From NCBI RefSeq assembly GCF_001618175.1, contig NZ_LPXN01000104.1:1-41393 (forward strand): DNA of 41,393 bases, given 5' to 3'. Below the pieces are notes generated by a model. It made no database searches, was not told the DNA's origin, and saw only the letters and a list, made by a program, of their open reading frames with translations. Each line of letters begins with the position of its first letter. Within the stretch, counting starts at the first letter, position 1. A program made the translations under genes and the position numbers. Source of the DNA: Oceanibaculum pacificum (GTDB taxonomy: Bacteria > Pseudomonadota > Alphaproteobacteria > Oceanibaculales > Oceanibaculaceae). Of this stretch, positions 26,287 to 34,156 are shown piece after piece.

Positions 26287-27906
26287 TTACGCGGTCTTGA
26301 AGGTCAGCGTGCGGACATCCGGCATGCGGTGGAACCAGGCCTCGTAGCCTTCGACGCCCGGCCGCATGGCCACATCCAGGTTCGGCTGATACAGCGGGAT
26401 GCGCGGCACTTCCTCGAACGCCTTGGCGATCATGCGCTTGATCTTCGGGGCATAGTCCGGATTGTCCATCGGCATGTGCAGCGTCTCGTTCACCAGCTGC
26501 ATCATCTCCGCATCGTCATAGTTGGACGAGTTGAACAGGTTGCCCTTCACATAGGCCCAGAAGAAGTAATAGTCCGGCGTGTTCAGCCAGCCGCCGAAAT
26601 TGTCGAGATGCAGCGGCAGCTTCTTCTCGACCAGCGCCACGGTGCGCCAGTTGGCGCCCGGAATCTTGTCGATGCTGGCCTTGATGCCGATCTTCGCCAG
26701 CCCTTCCTGGATCAGCAGCGCGGTCGGCTCGCCCCATTCCGCCGTGCCGAGATCGAAGGAGAGCGGCACCTCGAACCCGTCCTTGAAGGCGGTCTGCGAC
26801 AGCAGCTCCTTCGCCTTGTCGTAATCGGTGGTGTAGGGGAAGGGCTGCGGCCAGGAAATATCCGACGGCTCGAAGCTCTTGCCGCCCCACATCTGCGCGC
26901 CGCGCTCATAGGCCGCGTTCTGGAAGATTTCCGCGTAGGGCACCGCATAGGCGACGGCCTGGCGCACCTTCTTGTCCTTGAACGGCTCGAAATTGAAGTT
27001 GGTGCAGAGCACGTGCAGGCAATTCTCGATCGGCGCGCCGACCACCTTCACGCTCTTCATCGCCGCCAATTCCTTGGCGTCCTTCGCCGGAATATCGTGC
27101 GACAGATGCACATCGCCGCGCTCGATCAGGGCACGCCGGGTCGATTGCGAGGGGATTTCGCGCACGATAATGCGCTTGGCCGCCGGCAACGGCCCGCCCT
27201 TCCAGGCATCGTTGCGGCTATAGACAAGCTGTTGGCCGGAATCCCAGCGCTCCACCTTGTACGCGCCGGAGCCGGCCGGGGTGCGATGCAGATACTCCAT
27301 CGCCCAGGGGTCCTTCTCGGTCGCGTTCTTCTTGGCGAGCTTCGAGTTGATGATGAAGGGCACCGGCACGGCGAGGTCGGGCAGCGTCAGCTTCGACTGG
27401 CGCAGGAAATTGATCTTGAAGGTCTTGGCGTCGATAACCTCGAACTGCTCCGGCTTTTCCAGCGAGCCAGCCTTCATCTGCACGGTCGGGAAGCCACCCA
27501 CGGTAACCGCCCGGTCGAGCGACCATTTCACATCCTCGGCCGTCACCGGGCTGCCGTCCCAGAAAGTCGCATCCTTCAGCTTGAAGGTGACGGAATTGCC
27601 GTCGGGCGCGATCTCCCAGCTTTCCGCCAGTTCGCCTTCCAGCTTGGAATAATCGTAGCTCAGCGTGCCGTCCGGCATGGTCTTGGTGCCGAAGGTTAGC
27701 AGCCGGTCATAGCAATTGACCGACACCTGATAGCTGGGCCGGTTGGTGCCGGTGCGGTGCAGGTCCAGGCTGTTGATCGTCGTGCCGGTCACCACGACCA
27801 GCGTATCGGCCACCGCCGCCGAGGCCGGCAGAACCTTCAGGAACGGCAGCATCCCCGCCCCGATCGCGGTCGCCGTTCCGGCCTTCAGAAAATCTCTCCG
27901 CTTCAT
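26287..27906 (-). CDS. Peptide-type ABC solute-binding protein, Tat signal
   Basis: A 539-residue family-5 binding protein with a twin-arginine signal: MKRRDFLKAGTATAIGAG followed by a hydrophobic stretch and likely cleavage near ASA (about residue 32). Mature hallmarks include ESWEIAPDGNSVTFKLKDATFWDGSPVTAEDV in two parts and AYAVPYAEIFQNAAYERGA. I start at 27906, where the Tat motif begins. The longer in-frame start would lie inside the palindrome at 27940-27953. Export by Tat implies folding, perhaps with a bound ligand or cofactor, before translocation. It is first in the operon that ends with allophanate hydrolase. Confidence 0.92.
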   Translation of the reverse strand: MKRRDFLKAGTATAIGAGMLPFLKVLPASAAVADTLVVVTGTTINSLDLHRTGTNRPSYQVSVNCYDRLLTFGTKTMPDGTLSYDYSKLEGELAESWEIAPDGNSVTFKLKDATFWDGSPVTAEDVKWSLDRAVTVGGFPTVQMKAGSLEKPEQFEVIDAKTFKINFLRQSKLTLPDLAVPVPFIINSKLAKKNATEKDPWAMEYLHRTPAGSGAYKVERWDSGQQLVYSRNDAWKGGPLPAAKRIIVREIPSQSTRRALIERGDVHLSHDIPAKDAKELAAMKSVKVVGAPIENCLHVLCTNFNFEPFKDKKVRQAVAYAVPYAEIFQNAAYERGAQMWGGKSFEPSDISWPQPFPYTTDYDKAKELLSQTAFKDGFEVPLSFDLGTAEWGEPTALLIQEGLAKIGIKASIDKIPGANWRTVALVEKKLPLHLDNFGGWLNTPDYYFFWAYVKGNLFNSSNYDDAEMMQLVNETLHMPMDNPDYAPKIKRMIAKAFEEVPRIPLYQPNLDVAMRPGVEGYEAWFHRMPDVRTLTFKTA

Positions 27907-27939
27907 GTGCAGTACCCCTTCGACTGTTGTTCTGCATCG

Positions 27940-27953
27940 AAGTGCATGCACTT
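27940..27953. promoter_or_regulatory. 14-bp perfect palindrome upstream of ABC/atzF operon
   Basis: AAGTGCATGCACTT is a perfect palindrome centred about 40 bases ahead of the Tat-SBP start codon. It is a good operator candidate for the GntR regulator of the same operon, although its GT/AC spacing does not match the usual FadR-subfamily consensus. Confidence 0.5.
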
Positions 27954-27983
27954 ATTGGGCCAATTTCTATGAGAGGATAAAAT

Positions 27984-28004
27984 ATAATATTTTCAATATA
28001 TTAT
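27984..28004. promoter_or_regulatory. AT-rich inverted repeat in operon promoter region
   Basis: Arms ATAATAT and ATATTAT flank TTTCAAT in the most AT-rich part (27975-28020) of the gap ahead of the Tat-SBP operon. The operon promoter is probably here, but no single -35/-10 pair stands out. Confidence 0.35.
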
Positions 28005-28048
28005 GCGAAACGATCTTAAGTCACCTCGCCGCCTCAAAATAAAACAAC

Positions 28049-28083
28049 CGCCTATTTTTTATACAGCGATTAAAAATTAGGCG
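28049..28083 (-). terminator. Terminator after chorismate mutase gene
   Basis: CGCCTATTTTTTA and TTAAAAATTAGGCG form a stem of about 13 bp with one mismatch, 12 bases past the chorismate mutase stop. On the minus strand it is followed by the T-rich GTTGTTTTATTTTG, so a Rho-independent terminator is likely. It closes the formaldehyde-oxidation gene run. Confidence 0.7.
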
Positions 28084-28094
28084 ATTTGGCCATC

Positions 28095-28673
28095 TCAGCG
28101 GAACGGCGCCAGCGCGGCGGCGCGGGCGGCGGCGGGGCGCAGGGCCATGAAGCGGTCGCCGGCTTCCAGCATGGCGCGGCGGCCGGCGGGAGTGGCCAGC
28201 GCCGGTTCCGCGTCCTTCAAGGCGGCCAGCAGGTCGCTGCCCAGCGCATCGAATTGCGGACGCAGATCGCGGCCGAGGTCGAGCGCATCGGCGAAACGGC
28301 CCTGGCCGGCGGCTTTCCAATCGGCATGCAGCGATTCCTGCAAGGCGCGGCTGGCGGCGATCTGCGCCACGATGACGGCGCGCGCCAGCGCCGGGTCGAT
28401 GCCTTCCGCGGTGGCGCGATTCACCGTCGCCTCGATCACCGCCTGCTCGCGCGGCACGTCCTGGATCGGCTGGCCGCTGTTCCATTTGGCGCGCGCGACT
28501 TCCACACCCAGGGCCAGCCGCCGGTCGAGCACGGCGGCGAGGCGGCCGGGCGCATCCTCCGGCGATGGGGCCGGCTGGGTCAGTGGGGCGGCGTGCGCCC
28601 AAATTGCCGGGCAGGTGGCGAACGGCAGGCCATAGAGGGCGGCACGCAGGAGGGTGCGTCGGCTGGCGATCAT
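28095..28673 (-). CDS. Secreted chorismate mutase (AroQ gamma type)
   Basis: A 192-residue protein. Residues 1-28 form a signal peptide (SRRTLLRAALYGLPFATCPAIWAHA), with a possible twin-arginine start. The mature part matches exported chorismate mutases, which convert chorismate to prephenate: LDRRLALGVEVARAKWNSGQPIQD (49-72), REQAVIEATVNRATAEGIDPA, then AQIAASRALQESLHADW (103-119). Length fits the gamma class. I chose the start at 28673 with AAGGAAG upstream. The only other chorismate-linked hint nearby is a PaaK-like ligase. Its periplasmic role is unknown, as for most members of this class. Confidence 0.85.
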   Translation of the reverse strand: MIASRRTLLRAALYGLPFATCPAIWAHAAPLTQPAPSPEDAPGRLAAVLDRRLALGVEVARAKWNSGQPIQDVPREQAVIEATVNRATAEGIDPALARAVIVAQIAASRALQESLHADWKAAGQGRFADALDLGRDLRPQFDALGSDLLAALKDAEPALATPAGRRAMLEAGDRFMALRPAAARAAALAPFR

Positions 28674-28705
28674 GGCGGCTTCCTTTATTTTTCTCCGGAT
28701 ATTCT

Positions 28706-30043
28706 TCAGCTCTGCGCCGCAGGGGGCGCGTCGCGCAGCCGGTCGAGCCGTATGACGTCGACACGCTTCCACTGCGCGCCCCAGTCGATCCCGCCGGTCT
28801 CGGTGACGATGATGTCGTAGGCGAAATGCAGCTCGCGATGCAACATGGCGCGGAGGGCGGCGTGTTCCTCCTCGGTCAGCGGCCGCTCCGGCACCACGAA
28901 GGCCTCGATCAGCCCATCGGCATATTGCACCAGGCGATGTTCGCGGATCGGCGCGACCTTGCGCCAATATTCCCCGGTCAGCGGGGCCAGGTAGAGCGAG
29001 CCGTCCGGCCGTTGCAGGAAGCTGCGCTGGCGCCCCCACAGCCGGCCGATCACCGGCAGGTTTATCCCGCAATCGCAGGGCGCGCCCCATTCCGCCACAT
29101 CGCCGATGTCATAGCGGATGAGCGGCATGGCGAAACCGTGCAGGCCGGTCAGCAGCACCCGCCCCGGTATGCCGGGACCGCAGGGCCGCCCGGCATCGTC
29201 CACGATCTCGACCAGCAGCAGGGCCGACAGCGCATGGTAATGCGCATGCTTCGGGCATTGCAGCGCAATCCAGCCCAGCTCCTCGCAGGAATAGCGGTCG
29301 ACGATGCGCGCGCCGCCAAACGCGCGCGCCGCCCGGGCGCGCAGTTCCGGCGTCACCGTCTCGCCGAAGGTGATGATCTGGCGCAGCGACAGCTCGCCGC
29401 CTGCCAGCTCGGCCAGCCGGGCCGCCATCGCCGGGGTGGTCAGCAGATAGGGCGGCCGCAGATCCTGCAGCCAGGCGGCGATATCCTCCGGCGAATGCTT
29501 CAGCAAATTACGGATATGGGACGGCCCGGTCTTGCCCAGCATCTGGAACAGCGGCCCCCAATGGGGCTGCGTGCCGTCCGGCATGTCCTTCACCACGGCC
29601 AGCGGCTGGCTGCCGTCGCGGCCATGCCAGTAATTCTCCACCAGCGACATCGCCTGGTATAGCGGCCGATAGGTCGGCTTATAACGCTCCACGGCCACCG
29701 GGCGGCCGGTCGAGCCGGAGCTGCGGGCGGTGGAGAGGGTCTGCGCCGTCATCTCCGGGCTGTGCGCGCGTATCGTCTCGGCATTTTCCTGCAATTCGGC
29801 GCGGGTCAGGATCGGCAGCCGGGCGAAGGCGCTCATGTCGCTCCCCTCCTCCGGCTGGAACCCCGCCGCCCGCAAGCGGGCCTGCCAGAACGGCGAATAG
29901 CGCCAGGCATGGCGCAGCAGCCCACGCAGATTGATCAACTGCCGCTGGCGCTGCTCGGCAACCGACAGCCGCTCGAACTGGCGGAACTGGTCGACGACAT
30001 TCAGAATTTGCGCGAGCGCCGGATGGGGAATCGACGGAAACAT
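28706..30043 (-). CDS. PaaK/CapK-like adenylate-forming ligase
   Basis: A 445-residue member of the phenylacetate-CoA-ligase-like group. The ATP-binding loop is ARSSGSTGRPVAVE (106-119) and the later conserved stretch is MPLIRYDIGDVAEWG, followed by a CDCG cysteine pair typical of the CapK/PaaK-like subgroup. It would adenylate a carboxylic acid and may transfer it to CoA or another acceptor. It lies 79 bases downstream of fghA and 32 bases upstream of the chorismate mutase, all in one direction. Substrate is unknown. No strong ribosome binding site precedes the ATG, so the start is less certain. Confidence 0.8.
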   Translation of the reverse strand: MFPSIPHPALAQILNVVDQFRQFERLSVAEQRQRQLINLRGLLRHAWRYSPFWQARLRAAGFQPEEGSDMSAFARLPILTRAELQENAETIRAHSPEMTAQTLSTARSSGSTGRPVAVERYKPTYRPLYQAMSLVENYWHGRDGSQPLAVVKDMPDGTQPHWGPLFQMLGKTGPSHIRNLLKHSPEDIAAWLQDLRPPYLLTTPAMAARLAELAGGELSLRQIITFGETVTPELRARAARAFGGARIVDRYSCEELGWIALQCPKHAHYHALSALLLVEIVDDAGRPCGPGIPGRVLLTGLHGFAMPLIRYDIGDVAEWGAPCDCGINLPVIGRLWGRQRSFLQRPDGSLYLAPLTGEYWRKVAPIREHRLVQYADGLIEAFVVPERPLTEEEHAALRAMLHRELHFAYDIIVTETGGIDWGAQWKRVDVIRLDRLRDAPPAAQS

Positions 30044-30122
30044 GCGCCATCAATCGCCTGCCCGCAGGCAAGCGTCAACCGAAGAACGCAGCCTCGATTT
30101 TCGGCGATATCCAGCGCCGCCC

Positions 30123-30965
30123 TTACCTCAACTGCTCCGCATGATGGCGGATATGATCGCCGATGAAGCTGGCGATGAAATAGTAACTATGGTCGTAGCC
30201 CGGCTGGTGGCGGACATTCAGCGGAATGCCGGCCGCGGCCGCCGCGCCGACCAGCAGCTCCGGGCGGAGCTGTTCGGCCAGGAATTCGTCCGCCGTGCCC
30301 TGATCGATCAGGATCGGCCGGTCCCAGGCCGTGGTTTCAACCAGGCAAGTGGCGTCATAGGCCCGCCAGGCCTGGCGATCCGGGCCGAGATACTGCCCCA
30401 GCGCCTTCTGCCCCCATGGCACTTGGCTGGGCGCGACGATCGGCGAGAAGGCGGAGACCGAGCGGTACTTGCCCGGATTGCGCAGCGCGCAGACCAGCGC
30501 GCCATGCCCGCCCATGGAATGGCCGGTGATGCCTTGGCGTGCCGTATCAACCGGAAATTCCGCCGCGACCAGCCCCGGCAGCTCCTGCGTCACATAGCTG
30601 TACATCCGGTAGTGCCGCGACCAGGGCTCCTGCGTCGCATCGACATAGAAGCCGGCGCCGGAGCCGAAATCGTAGCTGTCATGCTCGCCCGGCAGGTCCA
30701 GCCCGCGCGGGCTGGTGTCCGGCGCGACCAGGATCAGCCCATGCTCGGCGGCGTAGCGCTGCGCGCCGGCCTTCACGGTGACATTCTCCCAGTTGCAGGT
30801 CAGGCCGGAGAGAAAATACAGCACCGGCAGCGTGCCGCCCGCCTCGGCCTGGGGCGGCAGATAGACGGCGAAATCCATCGCCGTCCCGGTCTCCGCCGAC
30901 GGGTGGCGGTAGACGCCCTGCACGCCGCCGAAGCAGGCATGCTTCTTCAGGATTTCCAGGCTCAT
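30123..30965 (-). CDS. fghA: S-formylglutathione hydrolase
   Basis: A 280-residue alpha/beta hydrolase that releases formate and glutathione from S-formylglutathione, the second step of glutathione-dependent formaldehyde oxidation. The nucleophile elbow is GHSMGGHGA with Ser150. Asp226 (GTADEFL) and His259 (YDHSYYF) complete the triad. FLSGLTCNWENV and the GEHDSYDFGSGAGFYVDAT stretch are diagnostic of this enzyme. Its ATG overlaps the frmA stop as TGATG, so the two are translationally coupled. Confidence 0.96.
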   Translation of the reverse strand: MSLEILKKHACFGGVQGVYRHPSAETGTAMDFAVYLPPQAEAGGTLPVLYFLSGLTCNWENVTVKAGAQRYAAEHGLILVAPDTSPRGLDLPGEHDSYDFGSGAGFYVDATQEPWSRHYRMYSYVTQELPGLVAAEFPVDTARQGITGHSMGGHGALVCALRNPGKYRSVSAFSPIVAPSQVPWGQKALGQYLGPDRQAWRAYDATCLVETTAWDRPILIDQGTADEFLAEQLRPELLVGAAAAAGIPLNVRHQPGYDHSYYFIASFIGDHIRHHAEQLR

Positions 30966-32074
30966 CAGAAGGTCACGACGCTGCGGATCGACTTGCCCTC
31001 ATGCATCAGGTCGAAGGCGTCGTTGATCTTCTCCAGCGGCATGGTGTGGGTGATCATGTCATCGATATTGATCTTCCCCTCCATGTACCAGTCGACGATC
31101 TTCGGCACGTCGGTGCGGCCGCGGGCACCACCGAAGGCCGAGCCCTTCCACACCCGCCCGGTGACCAGCTGGAACGGCCGGGTCGAAATCTCCGTGCCGG
31201 ACGGGGCGACGCCGATGATGACCGACTGGCCCCAGCCCTTGTGGCAGCACTCCAGCGCCTGGCGCATGGTGGTGACGTTGCCGATGCACTCGAAGGAATA
31301 ATCCGCTCCGCCCTTGGTGAGGCTGACAAGGTAGGGCACCAGATCGCCCTCGACCTCCTTCGGGTTCACGAAATGCGTCATGCCGAATTTCTCGGCCATC
31401 GCCTTGCGGTTCGGGTTGATGTCGACGCCGACAATCATGTCGGCCCCGGCCAGCCGCGCGCCCTGCACGACGTTCAGGCCGATGCCGCCCAGGCCGAACA
31501 CCACGACGTTGGAACCCGGCGTCACCTTGGCGGTATGGATCACCGCGCCCACCCCCGTGGTTACGCCGCAGCCGATGTAGCAGACCTTGTCGAACGGCGC
31601 GTCCTCGCGGATCTTCGCCACCGCGATCTCCGGCAGCACCGTATAGTTTGAGAAGGTGGAGGTGCCCATATAGTGCCAGACATCCTGCCCGTCGAGGCGG
31701 AATCGGCTGGTGCCGTCCGGCATCACGCCGCGGCCCTGGGTCTCGCGGATCGCCTGGCACAGGTTGGTCTTCTGGCTGAGGCAATATTCGCACTGCCGGC
31801 ATTCCGGCGTGTAGAGCGGGATGACATGGTCGCCCTTCTTCACGCTGGTCACGCCCGGCCCGATATCGACCACAATGCCGGCCCCCTCATGCCCCAGAAT
31901 GCAGGGGAACATGCCCTCGCTGTCCAGACCCGACAGGGTGTAGGCGTCGGTATGGCAGACGCCGGTGGCCTTGATCTCCACCAGCACCTCGCCTGCCTTG
32001 GGGCCTTCGAGATGGATGGTCTCGATGCTGAGCGGCTTCTTGGCCTCGAAGGCGACGGCGGCGCGGACTTGCAT
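30965..32074 (-). CDS. frmA: S-(hydroxymethyl)glutathione dehydrogenase (class III ADH)
   Basis: A 369-residue zinc alcohol dehydrogenase that oxidises the formaldehyde-glutathione adduct with NAD. Catalytic zinc ligands are Cys40 ([13 protein letters not shown]) and His62 (GHEGAG). The structural zinc cysteines are 92, 95, 98 and 106. The NAD fold is [13 protein letters not shown] with the NAD-selecting Asp in [10 protein letters not shown] start at 32074 ([11 protein letters not shown]), which has AGGAG 8 bases upstream. The in-frame extension above it overlaps the methyltransferase end. It also reduces S-nitrosoglutathione in many bacteria. Confidence 0.96.
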   Translation of the reverse strand: MQVRAAVAFEAKKPLSIETIHLEGPKAGEVLVEIKATGVCHTDAYTLSGLDSEGMFPCILGHEGAGIVVDIGPGVTSVKKGDHVIPLYTPECRQCEYCLSQKTNLCQAIRETQGRGVMPDGTSRFRLDGQDVWHYMGTSTFSNYTVLPEIAVAKIREDAPFDKVCYIGCGVTTGVGAVIHTAKVTPGSNVVVFGLGGIGLNVVQGARLAGADMIVGVDINPNRKAMAEKFGMTHFVNPKEVEGDLVPYLVSLTKGGADYSFECIGNVTTMRQALECCHKGWGQSVIIGVAPSGTEISTRPFQLVTGRVWKGSAFGGARGRTDVPKIVDWYMEGKINIDDMITHTMPLEKINDAFDLMHEGKSIRSVVTF

Positions 32075-32108
32075 TTCGATACTCCTGGCTGGCAATTCTT
32101 TCGGCAGA

Positions 32109-32732
32109 TCATACACGCCTGAACAGCAGTGTCAGGTTGTTCGCGGGCATCACGGCGATCTCCTCCAGGCGGAAGCCGCTGCGCGTCGCCAGCGGGACCA
32201 CCTCGCCCTCCAGGCAGCGCACGCCCCAGCGCGGATCGCGGGCTTGCAGGCTGGCATCGAAGGCGGCGTTGGACTCCGCTGTATGCCGGCCCTCGCGTCG
32301 GTACGGGCCATAGAGCACCAGCGGCGCGCCAGTCGGCAGCAGGCGGGCAGCGCCAGCGAACAGCCCCTCGGCGGCTTCCCAGGGAGCGATATGGATCATG
32401 TTGCAGCAGAAGATGGCGTCGGCCCGCGTCACCGGCCAGGGATCGGCAGTGACGTCCAGCCGCAGCGCCGGGCGGATGCGCGCGCAGCCGCTGGCGCGGG
32501 CATGGGCGTCGATATCAGCCAGGGCGTCAGGCGAGTAATCGGTCGGCTGCCACTCCAGGCCCGGCAACTGCGGGGCCATATAGGCGGCATGCTCGCCGGT
32601 TCCGCTGGCGATCTCCAGCAACAGCCCCTCGGCCGGCAGGAAGCGGCGCAGCACCGCCAGCAGCGGCGCGCGGTTGCGCAGCGTGGCAGGGGCGTGGGCT
32701 GGAGTATATTCAGGCGCCGACGTGCCGGTCAT
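32109..32732 (-). CDS. DUF938 SAM-dependent methyltransferase-like protein
   Basis: A 207-residue protein of the DUF938 family with a Rossmann methyltransferase fold. The SAM loop is [16 protein letters not shown] (about 38-53), followed by the [10 protein letters not shown] acidic strand and the [17 protein letters not shown] stretch, which is highly characteristic of the family. Its function is unknown. The start overlaps the end of the PAS gene by 4 bases (ATGA), and frmA follows after 34 bases, so it is probably cotranscribed with both. Confidence 0.88.
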   Translation of the reverse strand: MTGTSAPEYTPAHAPATLRNRAPLLAVLRRFLPAEGLLLEIASGTGEHAAYMAPQLPGLEWQPTDYSPDALADIDAHARASGCARIRPALRLDVTADPWPVTRADAIFCCNMIHIAPWEAAEGLFAGAARLLPTGAPLVLYGPYRREGRHTAESNAAFDASLQARDPRWGVRCLEGEVVPLATRSGFRLEEIAVMPANNLTLLFRRV

Positions 32733-33238
32733 GTCGATTCCTTCTTGTGCCAGTTCCAGGGGGCGGCGGGCGGTCCGGCCGGATTCATCTCGGCAGGATA
32801 GATCAGCTTGGCCAGGAACATGTCAATCGCAACGCCGTCTGTCGACAGCGGCAGAACCAGGGAATCGAAATAAAACGGCTCGCCGGCAATCAACCGCCGG
32901 CCGGTGGCGGAGATCGGCTCGCCCAGCGCCAGGGCGCGCTCGAACAGGTGCTGGCAAAAATCGCGGAAGGCAGGATCGGGCAAATCGTCGAAGGTGCGGC
33001 CGGTCAGATCGTAGCCGGCCCTTGAGGCGATCAAGTCGCCGATCAGGCGATAGCGGAATTGCAGCCGATCGCCCTGGTGCGGCGCGATCAGCATGACCGT
33101 GCCCAGATGCGGCCTGAACGCGGCCGGATCAATATCGGCGCGGGCGGGATAACGCCGTTCGCCCCGCAACGCTTCCCAGCGCGCAAGGAGATCGAGCAGA
33201 TCGGGTGATTGGGTGTCGATATGCTCCCAGGCGGGCAT
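32729..33238 (-). CDS. PAS domain protein (PAS_5-like)
   Basis: A 169-residue single-domain protein resembling the PAS_5 family common in alphaproteobacteria: LLARWEALRGERRYPARADIDPAAFRPHLGTVMLIA in two parts, then FRYRLIGDLIASRAGYDLTGRTFDDL and YFDSLVLPLSTDGVAIDMFL. No output domain is attached, so it may be a sensor partner or ligand-binding module. It is the first gene of the run that leads into the formaldehyde-oxidation genes. No clear ribosome binding site precedes the ATG. Confidence 0.82.
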   Translation of the reverse strand: MPAWEHIDTQSPDLLDLLARWEALRGERRYPARADIDPAAFRPHLGTVMLIAPHQGDRLQFRYRLIGDLIASRAGYDLTGRTFDDLPDPAFRDFCQHLFERALALGEPISATGRRLIAGEPFYFDSLVLPLSTDGVAIDMFLAKLIYPAEMNPAGPPAAPWNWHKKEST

Positions 33239-33316
33239 GGAGCAACAATTGGCTACGGGCGGAATTGTTCCAGTTCGCGGCGGATCATGACAGGCGGCAA
33301 GCCGCTTCCCGGCATG

Positions 33317-33350
33317 AAAACGGCCGCCGACGCGGAAGCGCCGGCGGCCG
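33317..33350 (-). terminator. Terminator after small lipoprotein genes
   Basis: CGGCCGCCG and CGGCGGCCG (33321-33350) form a GC-rich stem that extends inward through CGC/GCG. On the minus strand it is followed by TTTT. It lies 13 bases past the stop of the 57-residue lipoprotein and insulates the PAS gene that follows. Confidence 0.8.
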
Positions 33351-33363
33351 GGATATTCTTCGC

Positions 33364-33537
33364 TTACGGACGGTCGCAGGGACCGTTGTTCAGCCCGTCA
33401 TAAGTCCCCTGGGCGTTGGGATATTCCACCAGCACGACGGAGCCGTCGGCCGAGCAGGTGTTCAAGCCGGCGAAGCGGCCGCCGCCGCAGGCGCTCAGCA
33501 TGCCCACGGCCAACACGACGATAAGGATGCGATACAT
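33364..33537 (-). CDS. Small lipoprotein, 57 residues
   Basis: A short gene read directly from the sequence: it begins MYRILIVVLAVGMLSACGGG and ends NNGPCDRP. The hydrophobic start with the lipobox LSAC (Cys17) predicts a lipid-anchored protein. Two more cysteines at 28 and 54 could form a disulfide in the 40-residue mature part. AGGAAAGG lies upstream of the ATG, a terminator follows the stop, and a second lipoprotein gene lies 35 bases upstream in the same direction. All this supports a real gene. I do not recognise the family. Confidence 0.72.
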   Translation of the reverse strand: MYRILIVVLAVGMLSACGGGRFAGLNTCSADGSVVLVEYPNAQGTYDGLNNGPCDRP

Positions 33538-33572
33538 GATGCTACCTTTCCTGGAAGCTCAGATGGGCCGGG

Positions 33573-33977
33573 TCAGAACTGCTTGCCGGGGGCGAAGGTC
33601 AGCAATTCCACGGAGTTGTTGTTGCGGAACTGGTAGACCACGCCTTCCTTATACACGTTCTGGCAGTATTGGTCGCCATCGCGGAACAGCTCCCAGGTCA
33701 TGCACATCTGGCCATCCGGCATGATCTGCCACTTGCCCTTCTCCACGCCGGTCGGGCGCTTCAACTCTGCCGCGCCACCGGGGGCGACGTACATGGTGTA
33801 GGTCGCGCGCGAGCCGCTCATCTGCCCGGTGCCGGTGTTGCCAACCACGAGGCTCTGCACCTCGGCGGCGGTCAAGGGCGGGCCGGGCGGCAGGTTGACC
33901 GGCGGGCCCAACGGTTCCGGCTGGCCGGCGCAGGCGCCAACGGCGAGAAGCGAAGCGCACAAGATGAATTTCTTCAT
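33573..33977 (-). CDS. Hypothetical lipoprotein, 134 residues
   Basis: The N-terminus MKKFILCASLLAVGAC is a lipoprotein signal with Cys16 as the modified residue. A proline-rich linker (about 20-37) precedes a small domain with LTAAEVQSLVVGNTGTG, YTMYVAPGGAAELKR, GKWQIMPDGQMCMTWE and a second cysteine in DQYCQNVYKEG. The pattern (cell-envelope lipoprotein with a beta-rich domain and a cysteine pair) recurs in alphaproteobacterial hypothetical proteins, but I cannot name a function. AGGAG precedes the ATG. It is followed by the 57-residue lipoprotein. Confidence 0.8.
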   Translation of the reverse strand: MKKFILCASLLAVGACAGQPEPLGPPVNLPPGPPLTAAEVQSLVVGNTGTGQMSGSRATYTMYVAPGGAAELKRPTGVEKGKWQIMPDGQMCMTWELFRDGDQYCQNVYKEGVVYQFRNNNSVELLTFAPGKQF

Positions 33978-34156
33978 TTCTAGCTCCTGGAATTAGTGAC
34001 GACGCGCGTTGATTGCCTGGTGTCCTGCGCGCCTTCGGAAACCCGACAGGCAGATAAACCCCACCCGTTGACCGGTAATCGTCCAATCGAGCCTATAACG
34101 CCTGGATATGCGAAACGGTTCCCTGGTGTGATTTAAAGAATATCCGCCAGGCGTTT

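Noticed and set aside
24631..27699. Very long plus-strand open frame (about 1000 codons)
   Set aside because: It runs antisense through three clear transporter genes and is rich in Arg, Gly, His and Gln with no domain pattern. It is a high-GC mirror frame. The same holds for long plus-strand frames at 3182-4972, 6469-8052, 13079-14524, 16269-18374, 18403-20232 and 20141-21742.
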